64,000 nucleotides of DNA. It comes from Gemmatimonadota bacterium. Its GTDB lineage: Bacteria > Gemmatimonadota > Gemmatimonadetes > Longimicrobiales > Gaopeijiaceae. This document shows positions 17,135 to 25,261 of this stretch, in pieces. Position 1 is the first letter of the stretch. Every line of letters starts with the position of its first letter. The notes beneath the pieces were generated by a model. It had not been told where the DNA came from, made no database searches, and saw nothing but the letters and a program-made list of their open reading frames with translations. A program made the translations under genes and the position numbers. The DNA lies in NCBI GenBank assembly GCA_041390105.1, contig JAWKQO010000001.1:1800001-1864000 (forward strand), in the 5' to 3' direction.

Positions 17135-17679
17135 CGTCTTCGAAGGGCAGCCGCCCTGCCCCCCTGAACCTCCTCCTGCGCGCGCTCACGCTGGCCGTGC
17201 CGGTCATGACCTTGGCCTGCGGTGGGGAGGGCGGTCAGGAGGCCGCACCGGGTGCCGCGCCGGCGGCTCCGGCCGCAGCCGAGCCCGCCGCCCTGAGCCC
17301 CGCCGAACTGGAGCAGGGCATCGGTCCCATCCGCGATCTCGCCCTCGGGCCCATCGATCCGGCGCTGGTCGCGGAGGGCGAGACGGCCTTCGTCCTGAAG
17401 TGTTCGGCCTGCCACAAGATCGAGGAGCGCTACGTCGGTCCGCGCCTCGGGACGGTGCTCGCGCGGGTCCGGCCGGAGTACGCCATGAACATGATGCTGA
17501 ATTCCAACGAGATGGTGCAGCGTCATCCGCGCGCCAGGGCCATGCTGGCCGAGTTCTTCACACCCATGACCGTGCAGGTGACGGGAGAGCCGGAAGCCCG
17601 CGCCATCCTCGAATACCTGCGCTCGGTTCAGATCGACACCACCACCACCCCGACGCCGAGTGACGGAGGCGACCTGTGA
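17131..17679 (+). CDS. Monohaem c-type cytochrome, probable electron donor to NosZ, 182 aa
   Basis: Exported protein with an N-terminal hydrophobic helix ending in TLAC (Cys30, a weak lipobox), then an Ala/Pro-rich linker and one cytochrome c domain. The haem site is CSACH (residues 91-95). Candidate axial Met residues lie in YAMNMM and FTPMTV. Such small cytochromes are usual next to clade II nosZ and are thought to pass electrons to it. The gene is coupled to the Rrf2 gene before it, and its stop lies 45 bp before the NosZ start. Confidence 0.9.
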   Translation: MTSSKGSRPAPLNLLLRALTLAVPVMTLACGGEGGQEAAPGAAPAAPAAAEPAALSPAELEQGIGPIRDLALGPIDPALVAEGETAFVLKCSACHKIEERYVGPRLGTVLARVRPEYAMNMMLNSNEMVQRHPRARAMLAEFFTPMTVQVTGEPEARAILEYLRSVQIDTTTTPTPSDGGDL

Positions 17680-17723
17680 TCACCTCGTCCCGGCGGCAGA
17701 ACGCACGTCAAGGAGACCCTGTC

Positions 17724-19706
17724 ATGATCCGCTCACGCAGTCCGCTGCTCCTCGCCGCGGGCATACTGGTCGCAATCGGCGCGGGCTTCTACGCCTGTTC
17801 GCCCCGCGGTACCAGTCCCGCGATTGGTGCCGGGGACATGGCAAGCGCGGCGCAAGCCGTCTACGTCGCTCCCGGCGAGTACGATGAGTTCTACGCCTTC
17901 ATGTCCGGGGGCTTCAGCGGCAACCTCACGGTGATGGGTCTGCCCTCCGGGCGCTTGCTCAAGACCGTCCCGGTCTTCAGCCAGTACCCGGAGAACGGGT
18001 GGGGATACTCCGAAGAAACCAAGCCGATGTTGGAGACGAGCCACGGGTTCATTCCCTGGGACGACTCCCACCACCCGGAGCTGTCCATGACCGACGGCGT
18101 GCCGGACGGCCGCTGGATCTTCATCAACGGGAACAACACACCCCGGGTCGCCCGCATCGACCTGACGACCTTCGAAACCACGGAGATCGTCGAGATCCCC
18201 AACTCGGCGGGCAACCACGGTTCCCCCTTCATCACGCCCAACTCGGACTATCTGGTCGCCTCGACCCGGTTCAGCGTCCCCATTCCCAACCGTGACATGT
18301 CCATCGAGGACTACCGTGGGAATTTCAAGGGCTCCCTGAGCTTTGTCCGGGCCAACGACCCCGGCAACATGCGCGTCGCCTTCCAGATCATCGTGCCGGG
18401 ATACAACTACGACCTCGCGCACGCCGGTAAGGGCCCCTCGGACGGCTGGGTGTTCTTCACGTCCTACAACTCGGAGGAAGAACACACCCTCCTCGAGATC
18501 AACGCATCTCGCAAGGACAAGGACTTCGTGGCCGCGGTGAACTGGCGGCGGGCGGAGGAGTGCATCGCCAACGGCGCCGGCGGCACGGCAAACGTGCGCT
18601 ACCGCCACAACTACCTGGGGGACGACCACATCGCGACCTCGGAGGAGGTCACGTCCGTACGGACCATGGAGCCAAGCGACTGCGCGAACATGGTCTACTT
18701 CCTCCCCACGCCCAAGTCGCCGCACGGCGTCGACGTCGATCCGACCGGTGAGTACATCGTGGCCGGCGGCAAGCTGGCCACCGTCATCCCGGTGCACTCC
18801 TTCCAGAAGATGACGGCAGCCATCCAGGCTCAGGACTTCGACGAAGTGATCGATGGCATTCCGGTGCTGCGTTACGAGAGCGTGTTGGCCGGCGAAGTGC
18901 AGAACCCGGGGCTGGGGCCGCTGCACACCGAGTTCGACGGTCGCGGATATGCCTACACCACGGCCTTCATCTCTTCGGAGATCGTGAAGTGGCAGCTGGG
19001 CACCTGGCAGGTCGTCGACCGCATCCCCGTCTATTATTCGGTCGGCCATCTGATGATTCCCGGCGGTGACTCCCGCCAGCCCTGGGGCAAGTACCTGGTG
19101 GCCTTGAACAAGATCACCAAGGATCGCTACCTGCCCACCGGGCCCGAGCTGGCCCACGCGGCTCAGCTGATCGACATCAGCGGGGACAAGATGCGCATGC
19201 TGCTCGACTTCCCCACCCAGGGGGAGCCGCACTACGCACAGGGGATCGCGGCCGACATCATCCGTGATCGGCAGGTGCAGTTCTACAATCTCGCCGAGAA
19301 CGCGAATCCGAACGCGGTGCGCTCGGAGGCGGAGACGCGCGTGGAGCGGCGAGGCAATGAGGTCCATGTCTACATGACCTCCATCCGCAGCCACTTCGCA
19401 CCGGACAACATCGAGGGCGTCCGGGTCGGAGACCGGGTGTTCTTCCACGTCACCAACCTCGAGCAGGACTGGGATGTGCCGCACGGCTTCGCGGCCATGG
19501 GTGCGCGCAACGCGGAGCTCCTGATCATGCCCGGCGAGACACGCACCCTGACGTGGACGCCGCAGGCCGCGGGCATCTATCCGTTCTACTGCACCGACTT
19601 CTGCTCGGCACTGCACCAGGAGATGCAGGGATACGTTCGGGTATCCGCAGCGGGTTCGAATACGCCACTCCGTTGGGGGACGGGCGGCACCTGGAACACG
19701 CGCTGA
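17724..19706 (+). CDS. nosZ: Nitrous oxide reductase NosZ, atypical (clade II), 660 aa
   Basis: Periplasmic copper enzyme reducing N2O to N2. The N-terminal hydrophobic signal has no twin arginine, so export is Sec-type, the mark of clade II. CuZ histidine motifs are seen in order: DSHHPE (His116/117), GNHGSP, DLAHAG, SPHGVD, GPLHTE and GEPHYAQ. The C-terminal CuA domain has C-TDF-C-SAL-H-QE-M (Cys623, Cys627, His631, Met634). ATG 17724 has AAGGAG about 8 nt upstream. A GTG at 17676 would overlap the cytochrome stop but lacks such a site. Length is normal. Confidence 0.98.
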   Translation: MIRSRSPLLLAAGILVAIGAGFYACSPRGTSPAIGAGDMASAAQAVYVAPGEYDEFYAFMSGGFSGNLTVMGLPSGRLLKTVPVFSQYPENGWGYSEETKPMLETSHGFIPWDDSHHPELSMTDGVPDGRWIFINGNNTPRVARIDLTTFETTEIVEIPNSAGNHGSPFITPNSDYLVASTRFSVPIPNRDMSIEDYRGNFKGSLSFVRANDPGNMRVAFQIIVPGYNYDLAHAGKGPSDGWVFFTSYNSEEEHTLLEINASRKDKDFVAAVNWRRAEECIANGAGGTANVRYRHNYLGDDHIATSEEVTSVRTMEPSDCANMVYFLPTPKSPHGVDVDPTGEYIVAGGKLATVIPVHSFQKMTAAIQAQDFDEVIDGIPVLRYESVLAGEVQNPGLGPLHTEFDGRGYAYTTAFISSEIVKWQLGTWQVVDRIPVYYSVGHLMIPGGDSRQPWGKYLVALNKITKDRYLPTGPELAHAAQLIDISGDKMRMLLDFPTQGEPHYAQGIAADIIRDRQVQFYNLAENANPNAVRSEAETRVERRGNEVHVYMTSIRSHFAPDNIEGVRVGDRVFFHVTNLEQDWDVPHGFAAMGARNAELLIMPGETRTLTWTPQAAGIYPFYCTDFCSALHQEMQGYVRVSAAGSNTPLRWGTGGTWNTR

Positions 19707-19711
19707 TCCGA

Positions 19712-19743
19712 CCAGGGGGGCGGGCTTCGGCCCGTCCCCCTGG
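19712..19743 (+). terminator. Strong UUCG stem-loop just after nosZ
   Basis: A 14-bp GC-rich stem (one G-U pair) closed by a TTCG tetraloop begins 5 bases after the nosZ stop. No run of T follows, and the next gene of the same cluster starts 28 bp later. It is therefore better read as an attenuator or an mRNA 3'-end stabiliser giving more nosZ than accessory-gene message than as a full terminator. The structure is seen directly. The role is inference. Confidence 0.7.
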
Positions 19744-19771
19744 GTTCCCCTCGACACTCGAGACCCGAGCC

Positions 19772-20881
19772 ATGTTGACACGCGCGAGCCGTATCCTGGT
19801 CCTTCTGGCGTCCCTGGCGCTTCTCGGCGCGTATGCGTTCCCCCTGTGGACCATCGACCTCGAGGCACCGCAGTATCCCGAAGGGCTCGGCATGGTCATT
19901 CGGATCAATACCATCGAGGGCGTGAAGCCGAACGACCTCCGGAACATCAACAACCTGAACCACTACATCGGCATGAAGCGCATCGAGCCGGAGTCGATTC
20001 CGGAGTTGCGCATCATGCCCTTCGTGGTCGCCGCCCTCTTGCTCGGCGGACTGCTCGTCGCCGCCTTCGGCCGTCGCGCGGCCCTGTATGCATGGGTCGC
20101 GACCTACCTGGTCGTGGCCTTGGTGGGTCTGGCGGACTTCTACAAGTGGGAATACGACTACGGGCACAACCTCGACGACGAGAACGCGATCATCAAGATC
20201 CCTGGAATGAACTACCAGCCGCCGCTCATCGGCTCCAAGCAACTGCTGAACTTCCGCGCCCATTCCTGGCCGGGAGCTGGCGGGTGGATCCTCATCGTCA
20301 GCGCGCTGACCGGAGTCGCGGTGGCCGTCTCCGAACGACGTCGGCATTCGTCGAAGCAGACCGCCGCCCCCACGGCCGTTGTTCTGCTTGCTGTCACGGG
20401 CCTCGCCGCGACGGCCGGTTGCTCGGCGCCCGAGCCACGCGCGCTGGTGGCAGGCGTGGACACCTGCACGCGCTGCCACATGGCGGTCGCCGACGATGCC
20501 AGCGGAGCGGAGGTACTCACCACACGTGGGCGCATCTACACCTTCGACTCGATCGAGTGCATGGTCGCCTGGCTGGATCACGACGCGGAGGGCGTGCCGG
20601 TGGGCTCCGCCTGGGTGGCCGACCGAGCCGGGGGCGGCCGGCTTCTGCGCGCCGAAGATGCCTTCTATCTGGCAAGCGAGTCCCTGGGCTCCCCCATGGG
20701 TCTCGGGCTCGCCGCCTTCGGCGACGCCGGGGCGCGGACCCGTGCCCTCGAGCAGCACGGAGGGCAGGCGCTGGCGTGGAGCGAGCTGAGCGCATTCGTC
20801 GCTGAACGCTGGCCGGGCGGCAATCCGCCTCGGGGGCACGTCGGTCGAGCCCTCGACAGCGCTGAGCGGATCCCCGCATGA
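19772..20881 (+). CDS. nosL: Membrane protein fused to NosL-like copper protein, 369 aa
   Basis: Residues 1-205 form a multi-helix membrane protein (helices near 8-28, 87-107, 110-130 and 168-188) with a conserved-looking loop holding GVKPNDLRNINNLNHYIG, of a kind found next to clade II nosZ. After about residue 210 comes a fresh hydrophobic stretch ending in TAGCSAPEP, which resembles a lipoprotein signal. Then follows a NosL domain: CTRCHM (Cys232, Cys235, Met237) and YTFDSIECMVAWL. NosL delivers Cu(I) for the CuZ site. The two parts share one uninterrupted frame, so this is a fusion. ATG 19772 begins the first helix. Confidence 0.88.
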   Translation: MLTRASRILVLLASLALLGAYAFPLWTIDLEAPQYPEGLGMVIRINTIEGVKPNDLRNINNLNHYIGMKRIEPESIPELRIMPFVVAALLLGGLLVAAFGRRAALYAWVATYLVVALVGLADFYKWEYDYGHNLDDENAIIKIPGMNYQPPLIGSKQLLNFRAHSWPGAGGWILIVSALTGVAVAVSERRRHSSKQTAAPTAVVLLAVTGLAATAGCSAPEPRALVAGVDTCTRCHMAVADDASGAEVLTTRGRIYTFDSIECMVAWLDHDAEGVPVGSAWVADRAGGGRLLRAEDAFYLASESLGSPMGLGLAAFGDAGARTRALEQHGGQALAWSELSAFVAERWPGGNPPRGHVGRALDSAERIPA

Positions 20882-22167
20882 TCCACGCGCTACTCCTGCT
20901 GTGCGCATTGCAGTCGCCGCCGGTAGCCCCCCCAGCTACCCCATCTGCCAAGGACGATCGGCGAAGCGCCGCTCGAACCTGGACGGTGGAGCCGGGCGGA
21001 CCTCTGGCGAGTCTGGGCGCCGCGGTACGCGTCGCTGCGCCGCACGACACCATCCGCATCCGCCCGGGTCGCTACCGCGAGCCCACCGTCGTCGTGGACC
21101 GTCCCCTCACCCTGCTGGGAGACGAGGGCGCCATTCTGGACGGGGAGGGCAGCCGAGCTCTCCTGGTGGTGCGCGCCGACTCGGTGACGGTCGCCGGGTT
21201 GAGCTTCTTCGACACCGGCATCTCCTTTACGGAGGACCGCGCGGCGTTGCTGGTGGAGAAGGCGCGATTCTGTTCCATCGAGCGCAACGACTTCCGGAAC
21301 ACGTTCTTCGGGATCTACCTCGCCAATGTCGGCGACTGCGTCGTGTCCGGAAACACGCTCACGGCCGACGCGGAGCGCGAGACCCGGGCAGGCAATGCCA
21401 TCCACCTTTGGTACTCACTGCGGGTGCAGATCACGGACAACGTGATCACTGGTCATCGCGACGGGATCTACTTCGAGTTCGTGGAACAAAGCCGGGTCGA
21501 GCGCAATGACAGCAGCGGCAACCTGCGCTACGGGCTCCACTTCATGTTCTCCAACGGCTGCCAATACCGTGGCAACCGCTTCGCACACAACGGAGCGGGA
21601 GTCGCGGTCATGTACACGCGTGACGTGGTTCTGGAGGACAACGATTTCGATCACAACCGGGGCCTCGCCACCTTCGGCCTGCTGCTCAAGGACATCACGG
21701 ACACACGCATCGCCGGCAACCGCTTTCGCGAGAACAGCGTGGCCCTTCACGCCGAGGGCGCCAACCGGGTGGAGATCCGGGAGAACGAGTTTCTGGCCAA
21801 CGGCTGGGCCGTCCAGCTCATGGCCAACTCCGAAGACTCCCGCTTCGAGAACAACAACTTCGCCGGCAACTCCTTCGACGTATCCACCAACAGCCGCCGC
21901 ACCCGCAGCTTCTTCGCGGGCAACTATTGGGACCGCTACCACGGATACGACCTGGACCGCGACGGCGTGGGCGACGTACCCTTCCGCCCGGTCCGGCTGT
22001 TTGCGCTGCTCGCCGAGCAGAATCGGCCGCTTCTGTTGCTGCACCGCAGCGTGCTCGTAACGCTGTTGGACGTAGCCGAGGAAGTTCTCCCCGTTCTCAC
22101 CCCCGCGAACCTCGTCGATGTCCAGCCCGCCTTGGAGCCCAAGGCCACGCCCTGGAGGTCGTCGTGA
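20878..22167 (+). CDS. nosD: NosD, periplasmic beta-helix copper-site maturation protein, 429 aa
   Basis: Signal peptide followed by a right-handed beta-helix of parallel repeats (SIERNDFRN, DNVITGHRDGIYFEFV, YRGNRFAHNGAGVAVMY, IRENEFLANGWAVQLM), ending in NYWDRYHGYDLDRDGVGD, a typical NosD motif. NosD works with the NosFY ABC transporter to build the NosZ CuZ centre. Its ATG overlaps the preceding stop (ATGA), and its own stop overlaps the nosF GTG. Length matches the family. Confidence 0.96.
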   Translation: MIHALLLLCALQSPPVAPPATPSAKDDRRSAARTWTVEPGGPLASLGAAVRVAAPHDTIRIRPGRYREPTVVVDRPLTLLGDEGAILDGEGSRALLVVRADSVTVAGLSFFDTGISFTEDRAALLVEKARFCSIERNDFRNTFFGIYLANVGDCVVSGNTLTADAERETRAGNAIHLWYSLRVQITDNVITGHRDGIYFEFVEQSRVERNDSSGNLRYGLHFMFSNGCQYRGNRFAHNGAGVAVMYTRDVVLEDNDFDHNRGLATFGLLLKDITDTRIAGNRFRENSVALHAEGANRVEIRENEFLANGWAVQLMANSEDSRFENNNFAGNSFDVSTNSRRTRSFFAGNYWDRYHGYDLDRDGVGDVPFRPVRLFALLAEQNRPLLLLHRSVLVTLLDVAEEVLPVLTPANLVDVQPALEPKATPWRSS

Positions 22168-22937
22168 ACCTCGCCCACGCCGATCCGCCACTACGCCTGG
22201 ATGGCATTCGTAAGCGCTACGGCCCCTTGGAGGTGTTGAAGGGGGTTCGGGTGGAGCTGCACGGCGGTCGGATCACAGCCCTGTTGGGGCCCAACGGTGC
22301 CGGCAAGACCACGCTGCTCAAGATCGCCTTGGGTCTGGTGCGTGCCGACGCCGGAGAAGTGATCCGCGAGGGTCAGGACGTGCGCGGCACGTCGGAGTTC
22401 CGGCGGAGCATCGGGTTCATGCCTCAGCTTCCCCGCTTCCCCGCCAACCTGTCGGCTCGTGAGCTGGCAGCCATGCTGGACGACCTGCGTGACTTCCGCG
22501 ACACACCCGATGAGGAGCTCTTCGACACGTTCGGGCTGGCGCCGGTGCTGGACAAGCCGTTCCGGGCCCTTTCCGGGGGAACGCGTCAGAAGGTGAATGC
22601 GGCGCTGGCCTTCCGCTATCCGACTCCCGTGCTGATCCTCGACGAGCCCACCGCGGGGCTCGATCCGGTAGCGGCACGCGTGCTCAAGGAGAAGATCCGC
22701 AAGGTGTCTGACGCGGGTCGAGCGGTGCTGCTCACCTCTCACGATCTCGGACAAGTGCAGGCGCTCGCAGACGAGGTCGTGTTTCTGCTCGACGGCGTCG
22801 TGCGCTACGAGGGCTCTCTGCGTCATCTGTTGAACAGCACCGGTCAGCGTGAACTGGAGGGCGCAGTAGCGACGCTGATGGTCCGGGACGCTGCGACGAG
22901 CAAGCCGGGCGATCCCTGCACCGAGGAGGTGGCCTGA
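22164..22937 (+). CDS. nosF: NosF, ABC transporter ATPase for NosZ maturation, 257 aa
   Basis: Cytoplasmic ABC ATPase. Walker A is GPNGAGKTT (near residue 40), the Q-loop is in GFMPQLPRF, the signature is LSGGTRQK, Walker B is VLILDEPTAGLD and the switch His is in LTSHD. GTG 22164 overlaps the nosD stop, giving a short N-terminus before LRLDGIRKRYG. It pairs with NosY and supplies energy for the NosD-dependent step of CuZ assembly. Confidence 0.96.
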   Translation: MNLAHADPPLRLDGIRKRYGPLEVLKGVRVELHGGRITALLGPNGAGKTTLLKIALGLVRADAGEVIREGQDVRGTSEFRRSIGFMPQLPRFPANLSARELAAMLDDLRDFRDTPDEELFDTFGLAPVLDKPFRALSGGTRQKVNAALAFRYPTPVLILDEPTAGLDPVAARVLKEKIRKVSDAGRAVLLTSHDLGQVQALADEVVFLLDGVVRYEGSLRHLLNSTGQRELEGAVATLMVRDAATSKPGDPCTEEVA

Positions 22938-23737
22938 TGAACGGTCGCTTTCGCGGCGCCACCAAGATCCTGCGCTACACGCTGAGAAACGCGCTGCGGG
23001 GGCGGGCGCTGCTCGGCTACGGCTTGTTCTTCCTCGCCGTGAGCGGAGGCCTGCTGCGGTTCGGCGGCGGCCTGGAACGCGCTCTTCCGTCGCTGGCCAG
23101 CGTCACGCTCCTCATCGTACCGCTGGTCAGCCTCGTCGTGGGTACCGTGTCGCTCTTCGACGGCAGAGACTTCACCGAGCTGCTGCTATCCCACCCCGTG
23201 GGGCGCGACGCGCTGTTCCTCGCGCTCTATCTCGGCCTGGCGCTCCCGCTCTCCGCCGCCTACCTGGTGGGTGCCGGTCTGCCCTTGGTGTGGTATGGGG
23301 CGTTTGGCACGTCCAGCACCGCCGTGCTGCTCCTCCTGCTGGGTGGGGTGCTACTGACGGCGATCTTCACCGCCCTGGCCTGCTGGGTGGCACTCTCCTT
23401 CACGGACGCAGCGCGGGCTCTCGGGGCGGCCCTCCTGCTCTGGTTGCTTCTCACGGTGCTCTACGACGGCGTGGTCCTGCTGGCGGCTCACGCTCTGGCG
23501 GACTGGCCGCTGGAGCGCCCGCTGCTGGCGGCCATGCTGCTGAATCCGGTCGACGTGGCGCGCGTGCTGGTCCTCACGGGGCTGGACGCTTCGGTGCTGA
23601 TGGGGTACACCGGCGCCGTCTTCGAGCGCTTCTTCGGAAGCGGTTTGGGCACGGCGGTCGCGCTCACATCCCTCTCGCTGTGGGTGATTCTGCCCGCGTG
23701 GGTGGGGCTACGCCGCTTCCGCCGCATGGATTTCTGA
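22937..23737 (+). CDS. nosY: NosY, ABC transporter permease, 266 aa
   Basis: Six hydrophobic helices with the ABC-2 permease layout, starting with RFRGATKILRYTLRNALRGR and including the NosY-like LFDGRDFTELLLSHPVGR and MLLNPVDVARVLVLTGLD segments. Start and stop share one base with nosF (TGATG). It is the last gene of the nos cluster. The next gene is convergent with 24 bp between, and no obvious terminator is seen there. Confidence 0.95.
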   Translation: MNGRFRGATKILRYTLRNALRGRALLGYGLFFLAVSGGLLRFGGGLERALPSLASVTLLIVPLVSLVVGTVSLFDGRDFTELLLSHPVGRDALFLALYLGLALPLSAAYLVGAGLPLVWYGAFGTSSTAVLLLLLGGVLLTAIFTALACWVALSFTDAARALGAALLLWLLLTVLYDGVVLLAAHALADWPLERPLLAAMLLNPVDVARVLVLTGLDASVLMGYTGAVFERFFGSGLGTAVALTSLSLWVILPAWVGLRRFRRMDF

Positions 23738-23761
23738 GGTCCATCCGAACGCAGGACCCGC

Positions 23762-25018
23762 TCACCCCGGCGGCCCGGCCGGATTGGGCTCGCAGCGCTG
23801 GGGCGCTCGCTCCACCGTGTAGAGGATGGTCAGCACCCGCCAACGCCCCCGCTCGCGCACGAGCTGGAAGGTGTCGATCCCACAGTGGCTGTAGGTGTCG
23901 TCCCAATGCAGGTCGTACGGCGTCCAGATGGTCGCGATGTCGTGCCGGACGCGCACCTCGGGGTCCCACATGCGCTCGATGGGCACGCGCGCCGCGTTGG
24001 CGATCTGGGTGAAGAACTGCGCCCGCGTGGAGACCCGGACCGTGCTCGAGTCAGGCCCCGGCACCGTGGCGACCAGAGTCAGCCCGGGGTGGGACAACGC
24101 CGCCAGCTGCACGGTGTCGCGGGCCGCCATCGCCTGAAAGAACCTCTCGCCGGTTTCGCGCACCGCCGATTCCTCGGGGCCGAAGCGCGCCGCGAACGCT
24201 GCGACTTCGGACGGCGTCCACGCGCGGTCGAACACCAGCAACTCGTCGATGGCACCCACGAAGGGCATCGTCTGGTGAACCTCGTTCCCCTGATGGGACT
24301 CGAAGCCGGCATAGCACGCATCCGTGGGATAGAGCTCACCGGGACTCCAGCGCCGCGCGGCCTGCGCCGCTTCGTTGCGCAGATGAGCGTCGGCCACCGC
24401 CGGCCGACCGTCGACCCAGATGGTGACGAGGTCGGCATCGATCGGGTCTCCCACCGTCCCCCCCATGACCAGCACCACACTGGTCCAGCGGCCAGGGCGC
24501 ACGGAACCGGGCACGGTCGAGACCCCGCCACCTCGCGTGTCCCCCAACCGGTAGCGGTCGTCGGGCGTGATCCAGAAGGCCCATTGGTCGTCACACGCCA
24601 GAACGTGCTGGTGCAGCCCGAGTGAATCCACGCGCATCCAGGCCGCGATGGTGAGCGGCCCGTCGAGCGCCAGATCTGCATGCTCTGCGATGTGGATGCG
24701 CTGTGCGACCGACGCGAACGCCTGGGCACCTCCCAACGGACCGCGCGCCAGCAGCGCCTCACCCAACTCTCCATGGTGTCCGCGGCCGCTGAAGTCGCGA
24801 AGCAAGCCGTCCGGCGTGAGCGTCTCCATGTCCCACGCCAGCACCAGTCCCCGCGGTTCGATCGCAGCGCTGCCCGTGGGCCGCTCAGCCGTGATGCCCT
24901 GGAAATGAGGCACTTGAGCCGAAGTCGACCGAACCGTAGCCAGGAGGGCGCTGACGGCGGCGAGCAGAGCGGGCCAGCGAAGCCAACGCCTGCCCACTGC
25001 CGGACGGAACCTGTTCAT
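23762..25018 (-). CDS. Exported LamG-domain protein with C-terminal NTF2-like domain, 418 aa
   Basis: The signal peptide ends near STSAQV. Residues about 60-280 form a concanavalin/LamG-type beta-sandwich (LAWDMETLTPDGLLRDFSGRGHHG, PLTIAAWMRVDS, RPGRWTSVVLVM, GAIDELLVFDRAWTPSEVAA). Residues about 290-410 look like an NTF2/SnoaL-like small cone-shaped fold (ERFFQAMAARDTVQLAALSHPGL, ending WRVLTILYTVER). A ligand- or glycan-binding periplasmic role is likely, with no enzyme motif seen. ATG 25018 has GGAGGAG 5 nt upstream, which decides the start. Confidence 0.75.
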   Translation of the reverse strand: MNRFRPAVGRRWLRWPALLAAVSALLATVRSTSAQVPHFQGITAERPTGSAAIEPRGLVLAWDMETLTPDGLLRDFSGRGHHGELGEALLARGPLGGAQAFASVAQRIHIAEHADLALDGPLTIAAWMRVDSLGLHQHVLACDDQWAFWITPDDRYRLGDTRGGGVSTVPGSVRPGRWTSVVLVMGGTVGDPIDADLVTIWVDGRPAVADAHLRNEAAQAARRWSPGELYPTDACYAGFESHQGNEVHQTMPFVGAIDELLVFDRAWTPSEVAAFAARFGPEESAVRETGERFFQAMAARDTVQLAALSHPGLTLVATVPGPDSSTVRVSTRAQFFTQIANAARVPIERMWDPEVRVRHDIATIWTPYDLHWDDTYSHCGIDTFQLVRERGRWRVLTILYTVERAPQRCEPNPAGPPG

Positions 25019-25261
25019 CGACACTCCTCCGAGGTCAGCGCGCACGAGACTGGAACGCCGTGTCTCGCGTCTGGATCATGACACAGATCATACGGCGAGC
25101 GGGTTGCCGCAGCACCTCGACCTGACACGCGTGCCGTACTGCGCCCGACCCACTGCGCCCGCCACCTCGCGGTGGCCAGGGAGGTCGCCGATCGCCATGT
25201 TGGGCCGCGCGGGGAGCCAGGTGGCTCCCACGTCGAGGACGCCATTCCGGGAGATCCATTC

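Noticed and set aside
19640..19665. GGTTCGAAT string like a tRNA T-arm
   Set aside because: It lies inside the nosZ 3' coding end and no acceptor, D or anticodon stems can be paired around it.
17733..19868. Very long open frame antisense to nosZ (about 710 codons)
   Set aside because: It mirrors a well-supported nosZ with intact copper motifs. Long antisense frames are expected at this GC, and its His/Asp/Val/Gly-rich product has no family motif.
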